From NCBI GenBank assembly GCA_911728455.2, contig OU452228.1, positions 7,738,129-7,802,128 on the forward strand: 64,000 nt of DNA, written 5' to 3'. This stretch comes from Marthasterias glacialis. Taxonomy: Eukaryota > Echinodermata > Asteroidea > Forcipulatida > Asteriidae. The position numbers and the translations under genes are program-made. The notes below the pieces were generated by a model. That model was not told the DNA's origin. It saw nothing but the letters and a program-made list of their open reading frames with translations, and ran no database searches. Each line of letters starts with the position of its first letter. The stretch's first letter is position 1. Below are positions 50,380 through 61,473 of this stretch, one piece after another.

Positions 50380-51435
50380 TTCCATTTCATAGGACTGCTA
50401 ACCTTCCAGTGCTTACTCTAGGAAAATGAATGATGTACTAAGTCTACCAACACTCACTACACGGTCATGACGCTGTAGTCAGTACAGTGGAAGTGCATTT
50501 GCACTGTCTCTGCCACTGCACTGACTACTGTGTCATAAGGTTTATTGCTGATCGCTACGACGAAATAGCGCAAAGCATGATGGGAAGTCAAAGGGGGCAG
50601 TGGCAACTGCGCCGCAATACACATGATCCCTTTCCTATCCCATCATGCCTCAGCGCAGGGTGCAACATCAACCGATCGACAATAGACCTTATGGCTGCAA
50701 ATCCACGGTGAACGCCCAAGCTCCCCGCCTAATTTTCTTGAATCTTGGTAAACTGTGAAATACACTTATTTATGCATTCAGCAATTGTTTCTGCTATAGT
50801 TAGCACGAAAATGTGCTTGCTGATAAGCAGCGCTATGAAACTGCCCCTGTAATGTACAGTGTAAGCATATGTTTTCTGTTTGCAAGTTACGGAGTGGTCA
50901 TTTGCAGAGTTTCTATTTCATAAACACTGGCTGCTAACCGTAAGTAAAGCAAAAGGTTTCCTAGCTTACAGGGCCCAATTTCATAGCGTTGCTTAACAGT
51001 AAGCAAATTTTTGTGCTAACTATAGCTGAAAAATTTGCTTAAGCTAAGCGTATTTTAGAGGTTAGCACGAAAATTAGGCGGCCAGCTTGCGCGTTCACCA
51101 AGGATTTGCATTGTTACGTCGTTCATTTTCCTATAGTGAGTAAGCACCGGAAGGTTAGCATACCTTTTCCAGTGCTTACGGTTAGCAGCGCTATGAAATG
51201 GAAATTGCACAGTAAGCACGAAATTGGCCGTTAAGCAGCTCTATGTAATTTGGGCCCTGGTGTTTCTTGTAAGCAGACATGGCAGATGAGTGACGCAACA
51301 ACGCACATTTTTATCCATTGTCAAATCTTCTCGATCATTTGTGAAATATACTTAGTGCTCGTTCATCCTTCTCTGCTGTAGTGTTAGAACAAACATTTGC
51401 CTACCGGTAAACAGCTTTATGAAATTGGGCCCAGG
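50380..51435. mobile_element. Nested inverted-repeat elements of the GGGCCCAATTTCATAG family
   Basis: A complete element with inverted ends runs from about 50969 (CAGGGCCCAATTTCATAGCG) to 51259 (GTAATTTGGGCCCTG). Arms at 50385-50410 plus 50693-50735 and at 51067-51200 are inverse copies of each other: GAAAATTAGGCGG with GCGTTCACC, and AAGGTTAGCA with AGTGCTTAC. A 250-bp piece in the left arm (about 50440-50690) carries its own inverted repeat. A partial further end occurs at 51410-51434. The whole block is in the AMDHD2 leader region. Confidence 0.75.
50467..50535. repeat. Hairpin-forming inverted repeat
   Basis: ATGACGCTGTAGTCAGTACA pairs with the right arm ending CTGACTACTGTGTCAT, about 26 bp per arm with a few mismatches. 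It is nested inside the left arm of the larger inverted repeat. Confidence 0.7.
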
Positions 51436-51913
51436 TTTGTCTATTGACCGTATTTTGGACGGCATGAGGGCACTTTCAACAATTAATTTCCTTGCATCAC
51501 AATGACAGTTTTATCTTATTCTGACCGCCTGTACAGTTTTTTCCCAACACTAACTCGGCTCCAGATTTCTGAGCACGCTTTCAGCAAGTACCAGTGCCAG
51601 CATAGAAATAGAAAGATTATCTGTAAGCATCCAATGTCTTACGTTACTGCCACGCCCATAGTTCTGAAGTTCGGTAATCACAGTTACTTGGTAAACATTC
51701 TTGTCCTATCCATGACGACCAAACTTTGATTGAAATATTTTTGATCATTTTGTTCCCACATTGTAGTTGCAGTAATCGAACCCCTTGTTACTCCTGAAGG
51801 TCAAAAACAAAAATTGACCAAAAGAGCTACGATTGTTGCAGCTAGATGCAAACTCATTTAAAACCAAATGCTAATTTCAATAAGAAAGTTTTAAATTTGT
51901 TGTCATTTTACAG

Positions 51914-51975
51914 GAGGTTGCTATATGTACAACATCACTCAAGGTTGACTTCCTTTAAACCATGATCTGACATCG
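51914..51975 (+). other. AMDHD2: 5' leader part of the first coding exon of AMDHD2
   Basis: An acceptor TTTTACAG ends at 51913, so at least one untranslated exon lies upstream. The leader has two very short upstream frames, ATG at 51925 (7 codons) and ATG at 51962 (2 codons), before the coding start at 51976. Confidence 0.5.
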
Positions 51976-54900
51976 ATGCCCAGAACTATGTCCTCCCGAG
52001 TTAAGTCACCTATCACTCAATTCAGAAACTGTCGCATTCTCTATCGGCATGCCATCATCAGGGAAGACCTCTGGGTCCGAGATGGAAAGATCCTCAATCC
52101 AGAGTGGCTCTTCTTTGTTGAGAAAGGACATGCAGACTTTCAAGTGGACTGTAAAAATTACATCATAACCCCAGGTTTCATTGATACTCAGATCAATGGT
52201 AAGTTTAAGTTATTGAATAAACTTACAACTAATGCTGTTGAATACTTGAACAAAAACGGTAGCAATTGTGTACCAATAAACAAGCCTATATTATCATTTT
52301 TTGACATCTATCTTTTCACTTTTGATCCTCTAAAGTCTAAATAGGAGAGGGGTTGACAAGTACTAGTTCCCAATGGGAAAGTTTGAACTTTGTTTTATAG
52401 TCTCTTATACACCATACACATACTTTTTGACAATCATCAGCAGCTGTCAATAGTTTTGGATTTTTTTTTTAGGTAAAAGCACACCTCAAAAAAGTATTTT
52501 TTATGAATGAAGTGTTTTAAACGTCATAAAATATCAAGTTGTTATGTACTTTAGTTTTTTTTTTACTATGACAGATTTGTCCCTTTTTATTTTTTCTAGG
52601 AGCCTTTGGTGTTGATTTTTCCTCGAATCCAGAGTCTCTTGCCAAAGGCCTCGCTACAGTATCTAAAAATATACTTGCACATGGGGTAACATCATATTGC
52701 CCTACTGTAATCACATCCACTCCATCAATGTATAAAAAGGTAAGACTAATTAGAATAATCAATAATTGTTTTACTCAGTTTTGCAATGTTTCCCCTCACC
52801 AAAGTGCCCATTACTGCATTGTGTATATTTTACACAAACAAGTTGCAGTAGTATATGAACTCTCCTGATGGAGATGAGAAAGTGTAAGTCTAATGAAGCA
52901 TGAACAAAAGTCTTTTCCACTCTATCTGATCTTATCATATCTTTTTGGCTAACGCAAGTTGGTACAGATGACCGGTTTTGTCACGTTTCCAGGTGCTTAT
53001 CTTATTGGCTTGTAGATCCTTCCCCAGATAAAGAGAACAAGTGGAAGTCGAAAAGGAGCAGGTATCCTAGGTAAGAATTCAAAAGCTGTCATTAAAGCAA
53101 CCCTAACAGACAAATTTTGTCCTGTGTCGGAAAAATTAGTTTTCAGACTTTAAAAACAACTGCCGGAGCTTCTGTAATTACCATCAAATACCTTCACACT
53201 TTTCCATTGAACCCCCCCCCCCCACCAAAAAAAAATAAAAAAGTTTATTTGATGAATTTAAAGCTTCTGAAATTTCAGTTCATTGCATATTTTTTAATGT
53301 TTTGTTTCATTGCTTCTTGTAGCTATTAAAAAACAAACTTTTGATTGAATGTTCTTATAGCAGCAACTTGAGTTTCAAAAATTCTTCTTAATTTCAAACT
53401 AAATACAAAACAAGCTTTTACATAGTGAATTTCTCGGTACTGTGCTATTTTGTGTGTATATTTAGTAATGAACCTTAAGCATTGACGTCATCACACCGCA
53501 CAAACAATAGAAACCTTCATCTTTGTGTGCCTGTTGCACAGGATGGGCCATCGAGCAACTTTCTCAGGCATGCAACTTGGTCTTAATAAAAAACGAGGAC
53601 ATTCCAATCTTTACAAGACTTTGTACAGTGTTTTTCAATTTTCAATGGCATGAGTGTGAGGTGAAAAAGGAGGAAATCAGCTGATTTGTGGAAAAGTTGC
53701 ATGCCTGTTTCTTTGACCTCTAGCCAAGGGCGCCTTACTCCAATGACGTCGTGTGCATTTAACATCTGCTAAATACCCTTTTCTTTAGTCACTCAGGATG
53801 TACCTCAGAACTATTGTTTTGCCATACGTTGAATAAAACCTCATCTTTGTCATTCCTTGAAGCTCCTCAGGCTTACAAAGCCTTGAATCTGCTACTTCAT
53901 GCATATGACCTATTGAAATTTCAAATGTCTTGTTCCATTTGCATGTTGTAGTCGGAGAGGGAGAATATTCGAAGCTTTCTAGTTAAACTGATGTGCATGA
54001 AAAAACTACTGTGCGGAAAATTAGCTCTCTGTTGAATCAGACAAGCATGGACAAACTTCCCCTGTGCCTGGAGAATATTTTGATGCCACCCATGACATTT
54101 TCCATCCGCATGCATCAATGTGCAGATATCGTGAAACAGGCTTGCTTTCATCGACCTTGTGTTTCATGAAGGTGGCTTGAGAAAAACCACAAATTAACTT
54201 GAACCTCTTGAGTTAAAGAGATAAAACTATGCGTAAAATCTTGTTGTTAACTCATCTTTTCAAAAACCATTTTTTTTTATGCAGGAATTCATTTAGAAGG
54301 ACCCTTTATCAGCAAAGAAAAGAATGGGGCCCATCCTGTTGAGCTGATAAAAGACTGTACAAATCTGAACAGCTTTGAGCAGATTGAAGATGTCTATCAC
54401 TCACTGGACAACGTTTCTATTGTGACACTAGCACCAGAGTCTTGCCAAATATGGAAAGTTGTATCCAAGCTGTCAAGCAAAGGAATTGTTGTATCACTTG
54501 GTAAGGAAACTTGCCGGACGCAACCTACATCCAGAGATAGATCGATCAATCCTACAAATATTTATGACAATAGAATTCTCTAATCCCTAATTAGTAAGCT
54601 GCATAGCAAACAGACTGAAAGTTTTGAAGACAACTGGACGCAATTTCATGGCTGCGATTTTAGTAACCATTCTGCACTAGCTGTTTGACCGAAGAGTGCT
54701 TAGTAACAAGAGGTAAGCATGAGCACAAGCAAAAAACCCTTGCTAACCTGTGAGTACGGTAAGCACAGATTTTTCTGCTATCGCAAGCGCTGTTCATTTG
54801 CTTACAGCAAACAGAGCCATGAAATTGGGCCCTGCTCAATATCTAAATCAGAATAGACTTGTTTATTTGACAGACACAGATTGCAACCAGCGGTGGCGCT

Positions 54901-57475
54901 ACGGGTGGGGGGGGGGGTAAATGCCTCCCCCCCCCAGTTATTTTTGTTGACCCCCCCCCAGTTCCCGCCTCAATTGTTCGCCTATGCCCGAAATTGAGCT
55001 TAAATGTTTTTCAGCAGTACAAAATTACATTGAAATATTTATGTTTGCCCCCCACTAAAGTTAAGCTTGCCCCCCTTTTGCCCCCCCCCCCAGATTAGAA
55101 GATTTGGTGCCGCCGCTGATTGCAACTGCATTACCCAAATGTATTTTGAAATGTTTTCCATGTAGGACACACTGTTGCTAATTTGACAATGGCAGAAGAT
55201 GCTGTGAGGCATGGTGCTACATATATCACACATCTGTTTAACGCAATGCTTCCCGTAAGTTCAATTGAAATAATTCTATAAATTAGGATTTGCAGTGACA
55301 CCATGTGGTAAATCTCTTTTTTGAGTATTTGTGGTTCCAAAGGAACCGGTTGACGCAACGTTTCAGACAGTATACTCTGTTCATCATCAGGAGACTGAAT
55401 AATAATTCTACTGAGCATGAAGCAACAGAAAGGAAAAGAAAGCATTGGTTTGAAATGACTTGAGTTTAAGACAACAGGTCAAAAAATCAACATGTTGAAT
55501 TTTAAATACAACTTCTACTATGTTTGAGCAAATATGAACAAAATCAATTTAAATGTTAATCATTTAAACACAATACCAAGTCGTCTGTCAGATTGTTCAG
55601 TTATAACTAAAATCACTTAACCTTTGCTATAAAGTCATGAGGAAAGTGGGTTGACTCATTTTATATCAACACAAGAGAAAGTCTAAATGGCGACTATTTA
55701 CATGGAGTTTTTTTCTTTATCAGTTTCACCATCGAGACCCAGGAGTTGTGGGATTACTGACGAGTGATCAGATTCCAAAAGGCACCACAGTGTTCTATGG
55801 TATGATAGCGGATGGCATACACACTAACCCAGCTGCACTGAGAATAGCATACAGGGCCCATCCAAACGGTAATTTGTTTGAGATATTTAATTTGTGATAT
55901 GCAAGGTTTTATCATCAACCTGTCTAAATTACTTTTTTCCCCCAGACGTTAGAATTGGTGAAATTACCATAGAGTATATAAGAACTAGAGGGCGTACAAA
56001 CCATGCGACACGGCCCAACAAGGAGCATTTTTGACCATTGAGAAAATTGCCCGGACCATTCATTTACACTGGTCACTTATCAGTTTACACAGCAACCATT
56101 TTCTTAGTGGACATTCGTATGCAATTGACCCATGGGGATTTTTGCCCATAGTAGGTCAGCGGAGTTCCGTGCATGACATCGCGAGTGCTCCCTCTAGTTC
56201 TTATATATAACTCTATGGTTGTGCTCAGCTTCTGGAGGAATTTAATTCTGCACCTACTGCAGTAGGTGCAGTATCTGCTCATTGGACATGTCTGTACTCC
56301 TTACTGGAGAGAAGCAATTTATGGTGCTTTGCTGAATAAGACTTCTGGCAATGATTCAAACCCTTAGTCTGCCCACTCATGCAGTCCCTATCTTTTAGGT
56401 AGACTGGTTACCGGTCCCTGCATCCCGTTCTGACTATATATTGGGACCAGTAGTTACTACCGATATGGCATGTGTATGTTGTTGTTTGACACTAGCGCAC
56501 ATATGTGTATCGTAACCCTTCACCCTTACATAGTGAACCAACCTTCAATGTCCAAATTCAAGCTGACTTTAAAAGAACGTTAGTCTGCACGATGGGAGAT
56601 TCTGAGATTCTGTGTCCGTCATGTTTTGTGTAATGGCCGCATTTGCATTAAGGGATTACGTAGACCTATATGCTAATTAGCATATACCTGGCAGAAATCA
56701 GCCAGGTATATGCTAATTTTCATTACCCGCTACCGGTCCCTATACACAGTCAGAATTAAAACAATGTAGGGACTGGGAACCAGTCTATGTTTTAGGACAC
56801 TTTAGGCTCCCATTTTAACCTGACTTTACCCAATATTTATACATACATTTGTACCAGATTGTAAAGTCTTGTCTGTTGTGTTATGTAAAAGGTATTGTCC
56901 TGGTGACTGATGCTATAGCAGCAATGGGATTTCCCAAAGGTACACATTATCTTGGCAGTGTATCGGTAGATGTTACCGATAGTGGGGCATATGTGACAGG
57001 CACACAAGTACTGAGTGGAAGGTAAGTAGTTATTAATACTGAATAACTTGAAATGGAAATCGTAACAATCATTGAACAATCATTGACTACTAATAAATCC
57101 TCAAGTATTAATTTGTTCCCCACCCCCCCCCCAAAAAAAAAAATGACCCTCCAGAGAATAGTGTCAAACGGAATTCATATACTCAAACACTATTTTTTAA
57201 TTAAAAACGGGCCGATCCTTTTGATACCATTGTATGTGGTTACTTATAGCATTGCCACAATGGATTCCTGTATACGACATTTCAAGCATGCAACAGGTTG
57301 TAGTACAGTAGAGGCTCTTGAAGCTGCCACCCTACATCCTGCCCAACTGCTGAATGTCCAGCATCTCAAAGGAACCCTTGACTATGGGACAGAAGCAGAT
57401 TTTGTTCTTCTAGACGACGAGCTAAATGTGAAACAAACTTATATAGCTGGTGAGAAAGTGTGGGATAACGAGTGA
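51976..57475 (+). CDS. AMDHD2: N-acetylglucosamine-6-phosphate deacetylase (AMDHD2), 8 coding exons
   Basis: Exons 51976-52198, 52600-52739, 53016-53070, 54285-54500, 55166-55254, 55724-55868, 56892-57021 and 57250-57475 join in phase to give 407 residues (human about 409). The enzyme removes acetate from GlcNAc-6-phosphate in amino-sugar recycling, in the cytosol. Visible family motifs are [10 protein letters not shown] (the NagA form that lacks HxH), IHLEGPFIS (metal ligand Glu144), GHTVANL (His213), THLFNAM (His234), ADGIHTNP (His274, substrate) and LVTDAIA (Asp296, catalytic). All key residues are present and every intron is GT-AG. The N-terminus could also start at Met5. Introns 4 and 6 carry short mobile elements. 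The gene is head to head with MCMDC2. Confidence 0.96.
53214..53239. repeat. C run followed by A run
   Basis: Low-complexity (C)n CACC (A)n tract in AMDHD2 intron 3. Confidence 0.8.
54640..54835. mobile_element. Diverged copy of the GGGCCCAATTTCATAG family
   Basis: The left end resembles CAATTTCATGGCTGCG and the right end reads AGCCATGAAATTGGGCCCTG, with internal AAGCA and GCTTA motifs. It lies in AMDHD2 intron 4. Confidence 0.6.
54888..55118. mobile_element. 231-bp hAT-type short element with 8-bp target duplication
   Basis: Begins CAGCGGTGGCGC and ends GTGCCGCCGCTG, which are inverted ends. ATTGCAAC is exactly repeated at 54880-54887 and 55119-55126. An 8-bp duplication and CA..TG ends are typical of hAT transposons. 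The interior is mainly long C or G runs and has no reading frame, so it is non-autonomous. The clean duplication suggests a fairly recent insertion in AMDHD2 intron 4. Confidence 0.9.
55966..56219. mobile_element. 254-bp element with about 30-bp inverted ends in AMDHD2 intron 6
   Basis: The left end reads ACCATAGAGTATATAAGAAC and then TAGAGGG. The right end is its inverse, CCCTCTAGTTCTTATATATA then ACTCTATGGT. The interior is not coding. No unambiguous target duplication is visible. Confidence 0.85.
56400..56787. mobile_element. 388-bp element with imperfect 40-bp inverted ends
   Basis: The left end TAGACTGGTTACCGGTCCCT pairs with the right end AGGGACTGGGAACCAGTCTA, and a TCTGACT block follows inside on both sides. 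It includes a perfect 18-bp inverted repeat, AATTAGCATATACCTGGC (56675-56692) against 56701-56718. It lies in AMDHD2 intron 6. Confidence 0.75.
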
Positions 57476-57837
57476 GAAAAGAATTAAGGGAGATTGAATA
57501 TTAATGTTGAAATGCAAAAGGTGTATGTGAAAAGAGAATTCTATTACATAACCTTTTTATTGAACAAATACCCACCCCGTTGTTTGCCCTTCAATCTTTT
57601 AAATTTTGTATGAAATACCAATTTTTGATATTTTTGATAACTGTTTTAACTTAATGTAGTATTTATAACTTTAAATGAAGTCATCCGTGGAACAGTTGAA
57701 CACTGTTACTTTGATAAAAAGAAGATGAAAAACGGACAGTCAGGCAGTTTCCGAAAAATCTATAGTAACAGTATTGTTTGTTTTTTTATGAATGAAAATG
57801 AATAATATAGGATTTGAGGCATTGCATGGTGAGGTAT

Positions 57838-58335
57838 CAATGTATATTTGGTTTGCGGTAACACCATGTGATGATATCTACTTTGCTATATACAGTAGAT
57901 TGTTCTGTGAGAACTTGTCTTGCTATTATTCTACTACCGCGGAGTAGATTTTCGGAATTCGGGAGACAATGTAGTTCTAAAAAGAACTGTCCTGCTTTTT
58001 AAGTACTACCTGGGGGTAGGAAATCGGCCGGGACTACTACTACTTTTTCGCTTAGTGGATTGGGGGGACTTCTCGGATAACTTCACTACCGCATAGTGAG
58101 TTTGTTTGGAGACCAAACTAAGCGAAAAAGTAGTAGTAGTCCCGGCCGATTTCCTACCCCTAGGTAGTACTTAAATAGCAGGACAGTTCTTTTCAGAACT
58201 ACGTTGTCTCCCGAATTCCGAAAATCTACTCCGCGGTAGTAGAATAATAGCAAGACAAGTTCTCACAGAACAATCTACTGTATATAGCAAAGTAGATATA
58301 ATCACATGGTGTTACCGCAAACCAAATATACATTG
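57838..58335. mobile_element. 498-bp foldback with about 230-bp arms
   Basis: The left arm begins CAATGTATATTTGGTTTGCG and the right arm ends with its inverse at 58335. Pairing is nearly continuous inward to CGCTTAGT and ACTAAGCG around 58057 and 58108, leaving a loop of about 45 bp. It starts 362 bp after the AMDHD2 stop. No AATAAA is seen before it. The first, at 58832-58837, would put the hairpin inside the AMDHD2 3'UTR. Confidence 0.9.
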
Positions 58336-58831
58336 AAAATGAGTAACTTGACTAAGTCTTTAACTGATAAATTTGTATCTGTCAAAATGTTACTCATTTC
58401 AGGTTTTTCTTAGAAGGGTTGTTATATAGCTCTCAGTTTTATGAAAAATATCTTCTCAGAACAATGAGAAATTAAAAAAGATAATACAGTGATTTCTGCT
58501 TATTGATTTGTACTTTTGAGATTTAAATATCATTCATGTACAAAACTAAGTGTCACATCAACCCAATCATGAACTTGTTTTGAATACTATTTTTGTCAAA
58601 GTACGGAAATAGTATATTCCCACAGGGCAGTGTGTAAGTGCCAAAATAACTTTATCAACCCCCATCATGCACAGTGCATCAGTAGGTCTGCTATTTTGAA
58701 GCCAATAGGAGGAATGCACTCTAGGTTTCACTGGTTTATACTCGTTTCAGGTATATTAAGATTTTTTTCAGAAACTTCTGCTCAAAAGTGTAGGGTTAAG
58801 TGAAGAAGTTACACATTATAAATGCAAATGT

Positions 58832-58837
58832 AATAAA
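58832..58837 (+). terminator. AMDHD2: Candidate polyadenylation signal of AMDHD2
   Basis: First AATAAA found downstream of the AMDHD2 stop at 57475. It implies a 3'UTR of about 1.4 kb. A non-canonical earlier signal cannot be excluded. Confidence 0.4.
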
Positions 58838-58930
58838 GCCATTTGAGTCCCAAGATTTTTCTTGGGAGATGTTTTTTTTATTCCGGTTAACTATTATAAG
58901 CATATGGACTGACAATGAGGTCATTAGTGC

Positions 58931-59023
58931 ACGTCTATGCAGCCTGAGGGACTGTGCGTGACCAGAAGAAGGGGATATAGGACCCTCTTCTGGTCACTCA
59001 CAGGACGAGGGGTGCATAGACGT
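58931..59023. repeat. 93-bp hairpin
   Basis: The left arm, ACGTCTATGCAGCCTGAGGG onward to GACCAGAAGAAGGGG, pairs with the right arm, CCCTCTTCTGGTCACTCACA onward to TGCATAGACGT. The arms are about 41-44 nt with bulges and an 8-nt loop. The size suits a short palindromic element or a microRNA-like hairpin. Confidence 0.7.
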
Positions 59024-59753
59024 ATAGTAGTGACCGATATATGCCAGTACTGTACATATGTGTTTTATAACACCTCAGTCAACAGTAATTATGGAGAAGA
59101 AAACAATCTAAAAGGTATTTTTAAAATCTGGGTTTTGTTTTTGTTTTTTGGCTAAACTGTTTTAATTAAAAAATTAACTCATGAACAATTCAATAATTAA
59201 AGGAACGCTTTTAAATTCCCTAGATTCAGTTTTTTAGTTGCTGTTCACTGTTCAGACCATGAAAGGGTGCTGTTACCAGTCACAAGTTTGGAGTATAGTG
59301 CCCAGTTCGGGAACTATTTCCCGCTAATTACGCACAGGCGATGCCTTGACACACGTCCAGTTCACGGTGGCGCAATCCTCATGCACTAGCCTATCACGTT
59401 ACCGTGTTTCAGTCAACCAGAATACAGAACCAGCAAGAGGTGCGTTATAATGCTATACAGACTGTGCATGTCACACTTGTATTCGATGTTGGGACCCATT
59501 AAATAGCGTGTGTTTTTTGCCTTTATACAATAAAAGAACACATGGTTCCCCAAAAATGTTTGAATATATGCATGAGACTTGCACAGTCTATTGAGAATGA
59601 TAAAAGCTGTCATGATGCCACATGTAATTGGAAACATTTTACTGCATGGTTGCCCACACATTATATTCACAGTTTATGGAAATAATCGGATACAATTCAG
59701 ACTCTCAGGTTTTCATAGTCACTGCAAAAATGTTCCAATAAAACCCGATACCA
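59024..59753. other. No recognised gene
   Basis: Intergenic sequence between the AMDHD2 3' region and the retroelement tail. Nothing structured was noticed. Confidence 0.45.
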
Positions 59754-59907
59754 TTTTTTTTTTTTGATTTGAAATGGTTTATTCACAATGTAAAAATGTA
59801 TTCGCGGCCAGAGGCCGAATTAAAACATTTGTACATGAACACAATAAAACTTTAAATACAAAAAACAAAAAAAAAAGAGACAAAAAAACAGAGAAAGAAA
59901 AATAGTA

Positions 59908-60270
59908 ATTAGCAAATCAAAATTTAAATTTAAAAAAGGACAATTAGAAACCTGCGACTATTGGAGCAAATGATGAACTTAAACAATCAATAAAATTAGA
60001 TGGTCTAAAGTCTTAAGTCTTGCTAAATGGTCTTTAGCAAATCAAAATTAAAAGAAAAAACAATTAGAAAGGAACCTACGACCATTTGAGCAAAAGAATA
60101 TTAAAATGGTAAATTCAAACAATGAAATTAACAGAGAAAGAAAAATGGTCTTTAGCAAATCAAAATTAAAATTAAATTAAAATTTAAAAAAGACAATTAA
60201 AAAAAGCCAGCGATTATATGAGCAAAAGATTAATGAAAAGGTGAACTTAAACAATCAATCAGTTCATGAT
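59908..60270 (-). repeat. Three tandem units in the retroelement 3' tail
   Basis: Blocks TTAGCAAATCAAAATT, ACAATTA.AAA and GAGCAAA..GAT.AA recur near 59908, 60034 and 60156, a period of about 122-126 bp. The units differ by small indels. Confidence 0.7.
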
Positions 60271-60330
60271 ATGAACAAAAAGAAGCCTGCATGTCTATGA
60301 TAACAAAGGGGGGAAGAACTGTCATTGAGC

Positions 60331-61473
60331 TTAATTGTTGTTTAAAATACGAGTTAGGTGGGGAATGGGGCTATTTTTATATCGTTGAGTTCTACATGTG
60401 AATTTAGTACAATGGGAGGGACCAGATCTGGTATTATAACTATGTGACTTTGTTTGAGGGAGTAAATGGTGTAAGCGGGAAGAGTCAAGTTCAATGGACT
60501 TAGCAAATGAATAACAGAAATGTTCACGTCTCTCTTCAAGAGGGATGAGTCCCAAATGTTCAAGTGCATCCGTGTATCCTATGTAGGCATCCCCAAGAAT
60601 GATCTTACAAGCTCTCTTCTGTATTTGTTCGATTGAATGGCGATGATTGCGGGTGAGTCCTCCAGACCACACTGGTGTAGCATACTCAAGCACAGGTCTA
60701 ACAAAACTAGTGTAAATCGTAGTCAGATCATGTTTTGAAAGGGCATAGTATTTGAGGGTGCGAAGGACGTACAAACGACTATTTGCACGTTTAACCATGC
60801 TGCCGACTTGTGTATTCCACTTTAGGTCTGATTGGATGAAAATGCCAAGTAATTTTATGGTATTGCAATGCTGCAGCGCCTGGTCGTCCAGTGTCAGAAC
60901 AGTAGGGCCCGGCTGGCACCTGGTAAAACAAACATCCATTGTGAGGCATTTCTTAAGATTGAGATGCATTCTATTAGTTGATGACCACTCATGCAAGTGG
61001 TATAACGCTGAAGATAACTTAGATTCAGATGATTTTGACCGCTTCTCAACTAGAGTAAGGTCATCAACATATTTAAATTGCAAAATATTGTCGCTTTCTT
61101 GGCTGACCACAAAATCGTTGATCATAGCAAGAAATACGACAGGGCCAATTTTAGTTCCCTGTGGTACTCCTGCTTGTGTAGTACACCAATTAGAAAGTGC
61201 GTCTTTGTACTTAACTCTCTGCTTGCGATCTGACAAAAAGTCAGCAATCCATGCGATGGTGCCATGATCGACCTCCAAATCAATTAGCTTTTTGATGGCG
61301 GTAGTATGATCAACATGATCAAATGCTTTGGAGAAGTCTGTGAGCAAAATTGTTGAAGCTGCACCAGGATGATCAGCATTAGTATGAATAGCGTGAAGCA
61401 CATCAATAAGGCAATGTGTTGTGGAAACTCCCTTCTGATTACCAAATTGAGATGTATCTAGCTTGCACTGCAT
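60331..61473 (-). CDS. Reverse transcriptase of the non-LTR element (partial, frame intact)
   Basis: A 380-codon open frame. RT motifs in order are FGNQKGVSTTH (10-20), LLTDFSKAFDHVDH (43-56), GVPQGTKIGP (102-111), the catalytic KYVDD (134-138), a NLKKC thumb-side block, KLLGIFIQSDLKW, and a C-terminal region with VLEYATPVWSGGL and IQKRACKIILG. The order and wording match the CR1/L2/Jockey group. The frame stays open upstream of the first ATG (FSKVAEHFIARDTLNLMQ), so the ATG is internal to the original protein. The N-terminal endonuclease and the first RT blocks are missing. There are no internal stops, so the insertion is probably young, but it should be immobile on its own. Confidence 0.9.
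   Translation of the reverse strand: MQCKLDTSQFGNQKGVSTTHCLIDVLHAIHTNADHPGAASTILLTDFSKAFDHVDHTTAIKKLIDLEVDHGTIAWIADFLSDRKQRVKYKDALSNWCTTQAGVPQGTKIGPVVFLAMINDFVVSQESDNILQFKYVDDLTLVEKRSKSSESKLSSALYHLHEWSSTNRMHLNLKKCLTMDVCFTRCQPGPTVLTLDDQALQHCNTIKLLGIFIQSDLKWNTQVGSMVKRANSRLYVLRTLKYYALSKHDLTTIYTSFVRPVLEYATPVWSGGLTRNHRHSIEQIQKRACKIILGDAYIGYTDALEHLGLIPLEERREHFCYSFAKSIELDSSRLHHLLPQTKSHSYNTRSGPSHCTKFTCRTQRYKNSPIPHLTRILNNN

Noticed and set aside
60752..61267. 171-codon forward frame over the retroelement
   Set aside because: It is the antisense shadow of the reverse-transcriptase frame.
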